Source: Desulfitibacter alkalitolerans DSM 16504
GTDB taxonomy: Bacteria; Bacillota; DSM-16504; Desulfitibacterales; Desulfitibacteraceae
Length of the DNA stretch: 64,000 bases
Direction: 5' to 3'
NCBI RefSeq assembly: GCF_000620305.1
Contig: NZ_KK211102.1
Location: forward strand, 146,504-210,503
The stretch's first letter is position 1. Every line of letters begins with the position of its first letter. Below the pieces are notes generated by a model. It was not told the DNA's origin, searched no databases, and worked only from the letters and a program-made list of their open reading frames with translations. A program made the translations under genes and the position numbers. Shown here one piece after another: positions 52,272 to 61,025 of the stretch.

Positions 52272-53696
52272 CTATAACTTAACAAAACCATTTACATATA
52301 GCATATTTACCAGTGTGATATAAACACCTGAAAAAATTAATACTATAAGGCCAAGCACCCTGTTCCATTTAAAACCTAATAAAAAAGGACTTTCCTTCAC
52401 CAAACCACTAACCACAATATTTGTTACTACAAAAGGAGAAAGGAGCATGCTATTTAACCAACCGGCGATTAAAGACAATGCATACGCAATAGTCGAAATA
52501 CCAAGAACAGCCGGATTGAGTGAAAGTCCAAGGGTAGTTATGGTTATTCCAGGATGAATACCAGCTATGGAAAGAACCAATATAGTCAAAATAATTATCT
52601 CAACAAGAAAGAATATGGATAAGCCTGAGACCTGCCCAAAAAAACCTTCGATGCTGTTTTGAAAAGGAGTATGAGTCATGATTACCCCAAAAAATCCCAC
52701 ACACAGGAAAAATACAAGCTCATTTTTTACCTCTAAAACAGTCTTGTAATAATTTTTAAGGGCCTGAAAAAATTGCCTTAACCTTTTAATACACAAGGCC
52801 CACAATACGGCATAAAAAGCTGCTGTCAAACTTACTAGATACATGGTGCTGCTAAGGGTACTGAAATATTCAAAAACAACCACTGTCAAAATAAGCCCAG
52901 CCAATATTAAAAGCAATTTTTTCAGCTTTAAATTATGGAATAAATCATCGGCCCTATTGTTGTCAGATGCTATAAATTGACCATCAATTTCCTTGAGATC
53001 ACTCACATTCGGTAAATTATTAGCTTTAAGCAAAGACCATATTCTGAAAAACAAGTTGCCGATAATTAAAATGCTTAAGCCATAAATAAATCCAAATATA
53101 AAATATTTCCCCAAAGATAGACCCGTGTAGTGAAGCACCAAATTTACTGAAGCAAAATATGGTGACCAGGCAACACATCCCACAAAACCAACTGAATATG
53201 CCAGGGCCAGAAATCTTGATGGAAACTTAACCCCTTCCAGTAATGAATGTGCTATCCTAACTGCTCCCAGGTTAGTTATGGAGCCAAAGGCAAAAATAAA
53301 ACTGCTAATAACAGAAAACAGAGGTCCTGTATCTCTAATATGCTTTTTAAAATAATACTCAATAGGCTCTAGATAACCACCCAGCTTAAGGGGAATAGAC
53401 AAAATTGGCACAACTACAAAAATTGTAGCAAGGGGCAGGTTTTTTGTTATCCCTTCTATCCACACCTCATATCCTATTTTATATTTGAAGATTAAGATAT
53501 GACCTATGCTTAAAAGAATGATGCTCATAAATAGTATTATGCCCCTAGCATAAAAAAGACCAATGCCAACAACACCAATCAAAAATACAGTTTTAACTGG
53601 CATCAAGGGGCCAATTGAAACAAATTCCTGAACAAAGGTTATACTAATGGCACTAATGATGCAGACCACATAGATCTTTTCTAATATTTTTTTCAC
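52272..53696 (-). CDS. Polytopic permease, ion-transporter superfamily-like, unknown substrate
   Basis: A membrane protein of about 474 residues and 11-12 hydrophobic helices. Paired regions ITNLGAVRIAHSLLEG (first half) and IAGIHPGITITTLGLSLNP (second half) look like the re-entrant substrate loops of the ion-transporter (IT) superfamily, with a hydrophilic loop (about 235-260) between halves. I do not recognise a precise family. The long frame could start at ATG 53747 inside the glcF-like gene, but GTG 53696 is preceded by AGGATGG and gives a normal membrane N-terminus. Its position after the oxidoreductase suggests carboxylate exchange or product export. Confidence 0.65.
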   Translation of the reverse strand: MKKILEKIYVVCIISAISITFVQEFVSIGPLMPVKTVFLIGVVGIGLFYARGIILFMSIILLSIGHILIFKYKIGYEVWIEGITKNLPLATIFVVVPILSIPLKLGGYLEPIEYYFKKHIRDTGPLFSVISSFIFAFGSITNLGAVRIAHSLLEGVKFPSRFLALAYSVGFVGCVAWSPYFASVNLVLHYTGLSLGKYFIFGFIYGLSILIIGNLFFRIWSLLKANNLPNVSDLKEIDGQFIASDNNRADDLFHNLKLKKLLLILAGLILTVVVFEYFSTLSSTMYLVSLTAAFYAVLWALCIKRLRQFFQALKNYYKTVLEVKNELVFFLCVGFFGVIMTHTPFQNSIEGFFGQVSGLSIFFLVEIIILTILVLSIAGIHPGITITTLGLSLNPAVLGISTIAYALSLIAGWLNSMLLSPFVVTNIVVSGLVKESPFLLGFKWNRVLGLIVLIFSGVYITLVNMLYVNGFVKL

Positions 53697-53728
53697 AAAA
53701 GACCATCCTAATTTCGAATAATTTATCA

Positions 53729-54973
53729 CTAACTTCTGTGAAAGCATGCTCCCACAATTTCTACCAAATGCTTGACTGATGACTGGCTTTTATCGTTTTT
53801 TAAAACATGGGACAACTGCATCATACAGGAAGGACAGGCTGTAGCTACAATACTTGCCTTACTCTCTTTAATCCCATCCAGCTTTCTTTTCCCTACCTGT
53901 TGGGACAACTTGTAATGGGTAAGGCCAAAGGAGCCGGCAGAACCACAGCATTGATCTGCAAGATCCATCTCAACAAATTCATAAGCAGGCTCAAGTCTCT
54001 TCAAGAGTTCTCGCGGGGCTGTTCTGCCTCTTTGTGTTCGTTTTAAATGACAGGGATCATGATAAGTCACTTTAACACCATACTCAACAGCATCAATTCT
54101 TATATCCAGCACCTCCACAAGAAAGTGATTTATATCCATGAGTTTTTTTGAAGCTTTTGCTGCTTTATCAGTTTCTAAAAGTTCAGGATAATCTAACCAG
54201 GTGGAAAGACACGTGGCACAGTCAAAAATGTAATAGTCCACTTCTTCTGAAAGAAAGTTTTTCAGATTTTCTTGTGCAAGGAAGTTCCCTGCTGCAAAGT
54301 CTCCACTGGCATAAGCCGGTACACCACAGCATACTTGTTCTGGTATTAATACCTCTACTCCATGGGCTTTTAAAAGCTTCATAATATTATATCCCACGTT
54401 ATGATTAATTAGATTTGTCATACACCCTGTAAAATAGGCTACTTTTAACCGTGGGTTTTCAACTGTATTTCTATAAGGAAACCTGCCACGAAATGGACCA
54501 GAGGCAACCTTTGGCAGCATGGCCTCAATGTTTCCCAGATCGTTGGACACCAAATTTAAGATTGGAGCGACCCGCAGGAGCTTTTGCAAGCCTATTTTTT
54601 GATACAGATAAAGTATTTTACCAGCAATATTTAAACGCCCATTGTATTTAAGCAGGTGTTGAAAAATATTTTTCTTAATGATGGGCAGACCTCTATTCTC
54701 TACAAGCTCTTTCCTGCCATGCATTATTAGCTTATCAGCAAAGACACCATTTGGGCAGGATTCTGTACAGCTTCCACATAGCAGACAGGCAGAAAAGATA
54801 TCTGCAAGCTTTTTGTTCCATTGGATAGAGCCTTTTTGAAGATTTTCAAGGAGCTCCATCTTTCCCCTGGCCACCATTTGTTCTCTAAATGTTTCTAGGT
54901 AAAGGGGACAATGGGCCTGACAGCCTCCGCATCTACTGCATTTTTTTATGCTCTCAAGATATGCTTTGCTCAT
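53729..54973 (-). CDS. GlcF-like iron-sulfur subunit of a 2-hydroxyacid oxidoreductase
   Basis: A 414-residue protein with two 4Fe-4S motifs, CSRCGGCQAHCP (about 12-23) and CLLCGSCTESCP (about 63-74), and two CCG domains (FTGCMTNLINHNVG..QVCCGVPAY and HDPCHLKRTQ..DQCCGSAGSF). This is the GlcF/GlpC architecture: it takes electrons from the FAD subunit. The gene is 9 bp from the glcD-like gene; AGGTGA precedes ATG 54973. The electron acceptor may be quinone or an electron-transfer flavoprotein, which is not encoded here. Confidence 0.9.
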   Translation of the reverse strand: MSKAYLESIKKCSRCGGCQAHCPLYLETFREQMVARGKMELLENLQKGSIQWNKKLADIFSACLLCGSCTESCPNGVFADKLIMHGRKELVENRGLPIIKKNIFQHLLKYNGRLNIAGKILYLYQKIGLQKLLRVAPILNLVSNDLGNIEAMLPKVASGPFRGRFPYRNTVENPRLKVAYFTGCMTNLINHNVGYNIMKLLKAHGVEVLIPEQVCCGVPAYASGDFAAGNFLAQENLKNFLSEEVDYYIFDCATCLSTWLDYPELLETDKAAKASKKLMDINHFLVEVLDIRIDAVEYGVKVTYHDPCHLKRTQRGRTAPRELLKRLEPAYEFVEMDLADQCCGSAGSFGLTHYKLSQQVGKRKLDGIKESKASIVATACPSCMMQLSHVLKNDKSQSSVKHLVEIVGACFHRS

Positions 54974-54982
54974 TTCATTCAC

Positions 54983-56383
54983 CTATATAATCTTCCCTGG
55001 GTTTAAGATGTTGTTGGGGTCTACTGCCTTTTTTATGGCTCTAAGATACTCAATACCCACAGCACCTAGTTCCAGTTCTAAAAATGGTTTTTTCATTGTA
55101 CCAATACCGTGTTCCCCCGATAGTGTACCACCTAATTCCAGAGCAGCCTTAAATATTTCTTCTGTTGCTTTTTCTACACGTTGCATTTCTTCTTTATCAT
55201 TTTTATCAACAATAATATTGGGATGCAGGTTCCCGTCTCCTGCATGACCAAAGACCGGCAGGAAAAGATCATATTTTTTGCCTATAGCATTAAGCCTTTT
55301 TACCATCTCGGGTATCCTGCTCCTGGGTACAGTTGCATCTTCTGAAATTTTGGTAGGTTTGAGTTGAACTACTGCTGAAGATACAGACCGCCTTGCTTTC
55401 CAAAGTGCATCCCTTTCTTGAACCCCAGAAGCAATTTGGAAGTCCCCACAGTTAAATTTTTGACATACTTTCTTAACCCTTTCCATATCCTCATTAACTG
55501 CAGTTTCTGATCCATCAACTTCTATTATCAAAATAGACTCTACATCCAGAGGCAATCCTAGTTTGACATGTCTTTCCACACAGATAATTGTAATTTTATC
55601 CATTATTTCCAAAGTTGTGGGTGTAACACCCTCCAAGATCATACCGGAAACTGCAGCGGCGGCATCTTCTAATTGTTTAAAAGTTACCAGGGCCGTCTTA
55701 ATAGCTTTGGGCTTGGGCAAAAGCCTAAGGATAGCTTCCGTTATGATACCCAGGGTCCCCTCGCTTCCAGTAAGCAGTCCAGTTAAATCGTAACCCGTAA
55801 CATTTTTAACTGTCCTTCCTCCAACATGCATGATTTCCCCTGTTGGCGTTATGACTTGAAGACCCATTACGTAATTCCTGGTTACACCATACTTTAGGGC
55901 CCTGGGCCCCCCAGCATTCTCTGCCACATTTCCCCCTATTGTACAGGTTTTCAAGCTAGCAGGATCAGGTGGATAGAATAGTCCAGCTTTGTCTACCTGA
56001 TGCTGGAGCTTTTCTGTCACTACTCCTGGTTCAACAACACACAACATATCATTTTTGTTAATTTCTTTAATGGAATTAAGTCTAGTCAAAACTACGGCTA
56101 TCCCAGTATCCATGGGAATAGAGCCTCCACTTAGTCCTGTTCCTGCACCCCGAGGGAATAATGGAATCTTTTCTAAATTGGCAAGCCTTACAACAGCCTG
56201 TATCTCTTGAACGCTTCCTGGTAATACTACAAGCCCTGGTATTTGCCTTTGAAAGGTAGCATCATATGAGTAACATATTCTATCTTCTTTATTTGTATAA
56301 ACATTTTCCTTGCCAACAATATCTATAATTTTCTCTATAACTCTTCTTTCCAGTTTCATCATCCCCTTAACAAAGCTGCCCAC
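54983..56383 (-). CDS. GlcD-like FAD-dependent 2-hydroxyacid dehydrogenase
   Basis: A protein of about 466 residues of the vanillyl-alcohol-oxidase/PCMH FAD family that includes glycolate oxidase GlcD and D-lactate dehydrogenase. The FAD-binding domain holds PRGAGTGLSGGSIP (about 72-85), IGGNVAENAGGPRALKYG and GGRTVKNVTGYDLTGLLTGSEGTLG. The C-terminal domain has the metal/substrate residues in FGHAGDGNLHPN and GTLSGEHGIG. Start is uncertain among TTG 56389, GTG 56383 and ATG 56359; the GTG has the best-spaced ribosome site. With GlcF and the LarA-type racemase it forms a 2-hydroxyacid oxidising module; exact substrate unknown. Confidence 0.9.
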   Translation of the reverse strand: MGSFVKGMMKLERRVIEKIIDIVGKENVYTNKEDRICYSYDATFQRQIPGLVVLPGSVQEIQAVVRLANLEKIPLFPRGAGTGLSGGSIPMDTGIAVVLTRLNSIKEINKNDMLCVVEPGVVTEKLQHQVDKAGLFYPPDPASLKTCTIGGNVAENAGGPRALKYGVTRNYVMGLQVITPTGEIMHVGGRTVKNVTGYDLTGLLTGSEGTLGIITEAILRLLPKPKAIKTALVTFKQLEDAAAAVSGMILEGVTPTTLEIMDKITIICVERHVKLGLPLDVESILIIEVDGSETAVNEDMERVKKVCQKFNCGDFQIASGVQERDALWKARRSVSSAVVQLKPTKISEDATVPRSRIPEMVKRLNAIGKKYDLFLPVFGHAGDGNLHPNIIVDKNDKEEMQRVEKATEEIFKAALELGGTLSGEHGIGTMKKPFLELELGAVGIEYLRAIKKAVDPNNILNPGKII

Positions 56384-56496
56384 TTGCAAAAACCTTTTAG
56401 GATTTTTAGTATCTATGATAGATTATTCTCCTTTTCTTCCTTTGAACCCAGGAATCCTCCTCATAAATATTCCCGCTATTTATAGTTTCAGACCTA

Positions 56497-57789
56497 CTAT
56501 TTATTCTTGGTAGTAATAACCTGCAGGCTATGAGGAAGCACTATCACCTTTGCATTTTTACCATGAATTTGCATGCCATATACAAGAGCCTCCAATATGG
56601 TTTCCTTGGCTTTCATATGCATTTGCCTAACCACTTCTGGAGTCTTGGAATTGGTAATACATATCTTTGCATACCTTAATGTTAAACCCATTAAATAGGC
56701 ACGCTGTCCCCCAGCTGGAAAACCATTTTCTTTAATATGGTAAATGATCTCCTCGGGACCCTCGGCTTTTTTCATGAGCTGATAAAATCGTTGTTCACCC
56801 ACTCCCTGCCCAGCTCCCTCCCGGGTCTCAGCAGGTATAATTATAAGGCCTCCTTTTTTGACAGCAGGATAAGGACTAAATGCTATACAACTGGCCCCGC
56901 GAGTTGCTTGATATAGGTTTGTATCTTTAGGAAAACCGATACCAGCAATGGCAATATCTGCTTGTTCTTCAATTTCCACCTGATAAACTGCCTTACCTAT
57001 TCTAACACCCTCATCAAAGGCATCTTTAACATGCCCTGCTATTATGCCGGCTACTTCGCCTTTGTTATTCAAAACAACATTAACCATAAAATCCAAACCA
57101 ACTTTTTGGGCTATCTCCATGGCATTTTCGTGAAAGATATTGCCCTCTACATTTCCAATCTGGGTACATGGATGATCAAAAACCTGGCATCTATGCTGGA
57201 ACATGATTGTTTCTTCTCCAGCTACGCCTATGGCTATATTTTTTCTTCCTCCACTAAACCCGGCATAAAAATGGGGCTCAATTATCCCTGTACTGATGAC
57301 TAAATCAGCCTCTGCAACAATCCTATTAATCCATATGGGGCAATCTTGTGTAGTCTGTCCCAGATATACCTGTTCCTCTTTATTGATAGCAACATGATTG
57401 ACAATACGATACTGGTTAACTACATCCTCTCCAAGTCTTTCTGATAGCTCTATCCTATTATTGGGCCTATGAAGACCCGTAGCAACTAGTATGGTAATGT
57501 CTTTTCGGTTAACTCCAACACCTTCTAGCTCCTTTAAAATTGCAGGAATTAATAAATGATCAGGAGTAGGTCTGGTAATATCAGTAATTACAATGACTAT
57601 CCTCTTCTTACCACTCGCAAGTTCAACAAGTGGTCTAGAATTTATTGGTTTTCTAAGTGCCTCTATAATTTTACTCTTTAGGTTTACCAATCCATTAACG
57701 GGATTGGGTTCTAATACACCCAAGAAATTTTTTTCAGATATACATACTTCCATTTCATCTTTATTAAAAGGAATTTTTACAATTACCAT
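56497..57789 (-). CDS. LarA-family nickel-pincer racemase/epimerase
   Basis: A 430-residue homologue of lactate racemase LarA, which uses a nickel pincer nucleotide covalently bound to lysine to move hydride at the carbon next to a carboxylate. Key sites are kept: DITRPTP (about 69-75), ATGLHRP with the first His (about 102-108), PHFYAGFSGGRKNIAIG with the second His and the cofactor lysine (about 171-187), and FQHRCQVFDHP. AAAAGGAG lies 8 nt before the ATG. The family also includes malate, hydroxyglutarate, phenyllactate and sugar-acid enzymes. The cofactor genes larB, larC and larE are not in the window. It sits between TctC and GlcD. Confidence 0.88.
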   Translation of the reverse strand: MVIVKIPFNKDEMEVCISEKNFLGVLEPNPVNGLVNLKSKIIEALRKPINSRPLVELASGKKRIVIVITDITRPTPDHLLIPAILKELEGVGVNRKDITILVATGLHRPNNRIELSERLGEDVVNQYRIVNHVAINKEEQVYLGQTTQDCPIWINRIVAEADLVISTGIIEPHFYAGFSGGRKNIAIGVAGEETIMFQHRCQVFDHPCTQIGNVEGNIFHENAMEIAQKVGLDFMVNVVLNNKGEVAGIIAGHVKDAFDEGVRIGKAVYQVEIEEQADIAIAGIGFPKDTNLYQATRGASCIAFSPYPAVKKGGLIIIPAETREGAGQGVGEQRFYQLMKKAEGPEEIIYHIKENGFPAGGQRAYLMGLTLRYAKICITNSKTPEVVRQMHMKAKETILEALVYGMQIHGKNAKVIVLPHSLQVITTKNK

Positions 57790-57824
57790 TTCTTTTACTC
57801 CTTTTGCTGACTATATTTCTTAAT

Positions 57825-57853
57825 GAAAAGAGGAGAGAACATCTCCCCTTTTC
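57825..57853 (-). terminator. Hairpin after tctC
   Basis: GAAAAG.GGAGA / TCTCC.CTTTTC stem with a 5-nt loop, followed on the minus strand by ATTAAG. It is probably a partial terminator between the transporter and racemase genes. Confidence 0.6.
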
Positions 57854-58849
57854 TTAATTAAGAATTTTTGCAAAAATTTCATTTTCCCTGTCATATACTT
57901 CCTTCATCTTTGCACCATCATAGTTCAACCAACCAGCACCAGAATTCTTAACAAATTCTTTGTATTCCTGAGAATTTGCAGATACCAAAAATGCTTCGTA
58001 CAGGATATCAATGATCTCTTGGGGGGTATCTTTATGGGCTAATAGTGATCTAGTTGTGGTGACCACAGTGTTGTAACCTAATTCTTTAAAAGTAGGTATA
58101 TCTGGAAAAGCCTCTAATCTTTCATCTGACATGATGGCCAAGAATTTCAGGTTACCAGCTTCAGCCTGTCCGAAGATCTCCAGGGGACTAGCAGTAACTG
58201 CATCAATGTTTCCACCTGCAGCTTCGATTACTGGACCTGCACCACCGCCTCCATCAGGAATTATATTCCACTTAACTCCAAGGTCTTCTTCTGCTGCATG
58301 GGTTGCAATATTCCAGATGCCGCCTTCTGCAGTAGTGCCCATGGAAACTGTTTTTTGTTTGGAGTATTCTATAAATTCTTCAAGGGTATCAATGCCAAGC
58401 CCGGCGTAGACACCAATTGCTGCTGGCTCGTAATTATAGCCAATAACAATTTTAAAGTCATCATGGTTAAGATCTAAATGGCCTAAAAGCTTTAAAGTAA
58501 CTATAGTAGATGTACAGTTAACTAGTGTATAACCATCTGCTGCCCTATTTGTTAGTTCTGCATATCCTACTGCTCCAGATCCACCAGGCATGTTAATTAC
58601 GTTGATTGGAACACCAAGTACATCTTCGGCTCCTGTTTGAGCTAGCCTTCTTGATATCAAATCTGAACCCCCACCTGCACTATAAGGAACAATCAAGGTA
58701 ATAGGTCTAGTGGGGAAATTGATTGCCTGCTGATCATCTCCTCCACCATTACTTCCACCTGCATTATTTGAAGTATTACAGCCTGTCAACACAACACACA
58801 AAGAAAAAACAACCAGGACAATCATAAAGATCATTTTCACTTTTTTCAT
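57854..58849 (-). CDS. tctC: Tripartite tricarboxylate transporter substrate-binding lipoprotein (TctC)
   Basis: A 331-residue lipoprotein (lipobox LTGC, about residue 24) of the Bug/TctC family. After a Gly/Asn-rich linker the domain opens with FPTRPITLIVPYSAGGGSDLISRRLA, the typical Bug start, where the loop PYSAGGGSD binds the carboxylate. It delivers an organic acid to TctAB. ATG 58849 was chosen; the GTG at 58861 abuts the ribosome site. The ligand is not known; family members bind citrate, glutamate, terephthalate and others. Confidence 0.92.
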   Translation of the reverse strand: MKKVKMIFMIVLVVFSLCVVLTGCNTSNNAGGSNGGGDDQQAINFPTRPITLIVPYSAGGGSDLISRRLAQTGAEDVLGVPINVINMPGGSGAVGYAELTNRAADGYTLVNCTSTIVTLKLLGHLDLNHDDFKIVIGYNYEPAAIGVYAGLGIDTLEEFIEYSKQKTVSMGTTAEGGIWNIATHAAEEDLGVKWNIIPDGGGGAGPVIEAAGGNIDAVTASPLEIFGQAEAGNLKFLAIMSDERLEAFPDIPTFKELGYNTVVTTTRSLLAHKDTPQEIIDILYEAFLVSANSQEYKEFVKNSGAGWLNYDGAKMKEVYDRENEIFAKILN

Positions 58850-58875
58850 TGAATCACCCACTCCTTTAAATGAAT

Positions 58876-58926
58876 TTAATTTTTTAACTCCAACCCCATT
58901 ACACTATTTGCCACAGTTTTATTCAA
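58876..58926 (-). CDS. Possible 16-residue leader ORF before tctC
   Basis: GGAGGT is followed 4 nt later by TTG and an open frame of 16 codons (MNKTVANSVMGLELKN) ending in TAA, in the 134-bp tctA-tctC gap. It may be a short coupled peptide or simply a chance frame; nothing else supports it. Confidence 0.25.
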   Translation of the reverse strand: MNKTVANSVMGLELKN

Positions 58927-58983
58927 TTTCACCTCCAATCTATAACCTTTTAATTACCCGCAAATTTTTATGTTAAGAGTAAA

Positions 58984-60489
58984 TTATTTTGATTTGGACG
59001 CCTTTTCTAACTCACTTTTACGTTTGTGGACACCAGTTACATAGGGGTAAGCTACAAGCAATATAGTAAGAAAAAGAAGAACAAGGCTTATTGGTCTTTG
59101 TATAAAGATTAACCAACTACCTTCAGAAACCAATAATGCACGCCTCAGATTTGACTCAGCAATGGGACCCAAAACAATACCAAGAATCATAGGCATTGGG
59201 GGAAATTTAAACATGTACAGGATATAACCAAACACCCCAAATCCCAGCATTACCCAGATATCAAATATAGAATTTCTAATGGCAAAGGCTCCAACAATTG
59301 TCAATACTGAAATAAAAGGGAGCAAAACGGGCATTGGCAGAGTTAAAATTTTTGCAAAAAACCGAGCTCCAATCATCCCAAATCCCAACAAGAAAAAACA
59401 TGAAAGGATTAGCCCAATGTATATAGCAAAAACCAAATCGCCATGATTGACAAAAAGGGATGGCCCAGGCCTGAGGTTATGTACCATAAATGCACCAAGC
59501 ATAACAGCAGTAACGCCATCCCCAGGAACTCCTAGGGTTAGCATAGGAATTAAAGCCCCTCCGGTAACCCCATTATTCGCTGATTCAGAAGCTGCAACTC
59601 CCTCTGGCTCACCCTTTCCATAATTCTCTGCTTTTTTTGATAGTCTTCTGGCAAAGTCATAGGAGAGAAATGAAGCAATAGGACCACCAGCCCCTGGCAA
59701 AGCCCCTATAAGCGACCCCAGGAATCCGCCACGAATATTTGTGGGTAATAGATTCTTAAATTCCTTCCAGGTGGGTAGAATGTTCTTTACATTCTGCTCA
59801 ACCTTAAAGTTATATCTTCTAAGTGCTACTTGTGTTAAAAATTCCCTCATTCCAAACAACCCAATCATCATAGGAATGAAGGCAAAGCCTGATAACAGGC
59901 TTATCACTCCAAAGGTAAATCGAGGAGTACTGGTTACATAATCCATACCAACTATTGTCATCATCATGCCTAGCACCCCAGATATTAAACCTTTAACAAT
60001 GGATTCACTGGAAATACTAGCAATAATACTCAAACCAAACACGGCAATCATAAAATATTCAGCTGCACCAAAGGAAAGGGCCATCTTGGCCAATTGAGGA
60101 GCAGCAAGTATCAGTACTATTGCACTCACAATTCCCCCTATAAAAGAACTATAAGTTGCAATTCCTATCGCCTTTCCTGCTTCTCCTCTTTGCCCCATTG
60201 GATAGCCATCTAATGTAGTCATCATTCCCGACGGTGTGCCAGGAATACTAACTAGAATTGCTGAAATTGCTCCTCCATAAATGCCCCCACAATAAATCCC
60301 CACAAGCATAACTAATCCTACAGAAGCATCCATAACAAATGTTATGGGGATTAAGATAGCTACACCCATGGTTGCAGTAAGACCGGGAATCGCTCCAAAA
60401 ATAATCCCCAACAAAACCCCACCTGCTAGCACCAATAAAGCATAGGGATCAAAAACCATTGCCACTGCATGATAAAACTGCTCTATCAT
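58984..60489 (-). CDS. tctA: Tripartite tricarboxylate transporter large membrane subunit (TctA)
   Basis: A 501-residue permease with about 12 membrane helices. The family signature is complete: GGIYGGAISAILVSIPGTPSGMMTTLDGYPM (about 67-97) in the first half and GALPGAGGPIASFLSYDFARRLSK..GVAASESANNGVTGGALIPMLTLGVPGD (about 265-325) in the second. It forms the channel with TctB, 23 bp upstream, and receives substrate from TctC. The operon position behind the glycyl-radical enzyme suggests it imports that enzyme's substrate. Confidence 0.95.
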   Translation of the reverse strand: MIEQFYHAVAMVFDPYALLVLAGGVLLGIIFGAIPGLTATMGVAILIPITFVMDASVGLVMLVGIYCGGIYGGAISAILVSIPGTPSGMMTTLDGYPMGQRGEAGKAIGIATYSSFIGGIVSAIVLILAAPQLAKMALSFGAAEYFMIAVFGLSIIASISSESIVKGLISGVLGMMMTIVGMDYVTSTPRFTFGVISLLSGFAFIPMMIGLFGMREFLTQVALRRYNFKVEQNVKNILPTWKEFKNLLPTNIRGGFLGSLIGALPGAGGPIASFLSYDFARRLSKKAENYGKGEPEGVAASESANNGVTGGALIPMLTLGVPGDGVTAVMLGAFMVHNLRPGPSLFVNHGDLVFAIYIGLILSCFFLLGFGMIGARFFAKILTLPMPVLLPFISVLTIVGAFAIRNSIFDIWVMLGFGVFGYILYMFKFPPMPMILGIVLGPIAESNLRRALLVSEGSWLIFIQRPISLVLLFLTILLVAYPYVTGVHKRKSELEKASKSK

Positions 60490-60512
60490 ATCTTTTTATA
60501 CCTCCCACGTTA

Positions 60513-60959
60513 TTAAGGCAAAGGAATCCGAAAGAAATTGCCAAAAATATAGTACACGCTAACTGATATGATTATGGCTATTGGAATTGTTTTTATTAAT
60601 CTTCCACCCTTAAGCAAAGTAATGGTTGCAACCAGATACAAAATTGTTGTATATATAAAGCCAATATACTTAAGCAGTATAGTATAAAAAACAATACTTA
60701 ATACTAATAGCACAACCTTGATAATATCCTGCTCCTCATATTCATGTTTGACCTTTCTAAGAATATCTTTAATGGCACTTATAATAAGCAGCACACTCAA
60801 CACAGCAAGGGTAATAGCCAAAAACGATGGGAAAAAAGTTGGAGGCATACCACTAATTTTACCAACAGGTATTTTTTGTGTAGTAAAATATACCCAACCA
60901 CTAAAAATCAAAAGAAATATCCCTGCAATTAAATCTCTATTTTTATACCAGTTTTTCAT
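60513..60959 (-). CDS. tctB: Tripartite tricarboxylate transporter small membrane subunit (TctB)
   Basis: A 148-residue membrane protein with four hydrophobic helices. The opening DLIAGIFLLIFSGWVYFTTQKIP and the GKISGMPPTFFPSFLAITLAVLSVLL segment are typical of TctB. AAGGAG precedes the ATG by 6-7 nt. It precedes tctA by 23 bp and follows the glycyl-radical enzyme gene by 66 bp without a terminator, supporting one transcript. Confidence 0.9.
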   Translation of the reverse strand: MKNWYKNRDLIAGIFLLIFSGWVYFTTQKIPVGKISGMPPTFFPSFLAITLAVLSVLLIISAIKDILRKVKHEYEEQDIIKVVLLVLSIVFYTILLKYIGFIYTTILYLVATITLLKGGRLIKTIPIAIIISVSVYYIFGNFFRIPLP

Positions 60960-61025
60960 CTGCCAGCTCCTTCCTAAATGTTGATTAAATGACTTCGCGC
61001 ATCATCCTTTCACGTCAAAGTTTCT

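Noticed and set aside
58862-58983. Sigma-54 promoter between tctA and tctC (TGTGGCAAATAGTGTAAT)
   Set aside because: The -24 half is good but there is no GC at the -12 position.
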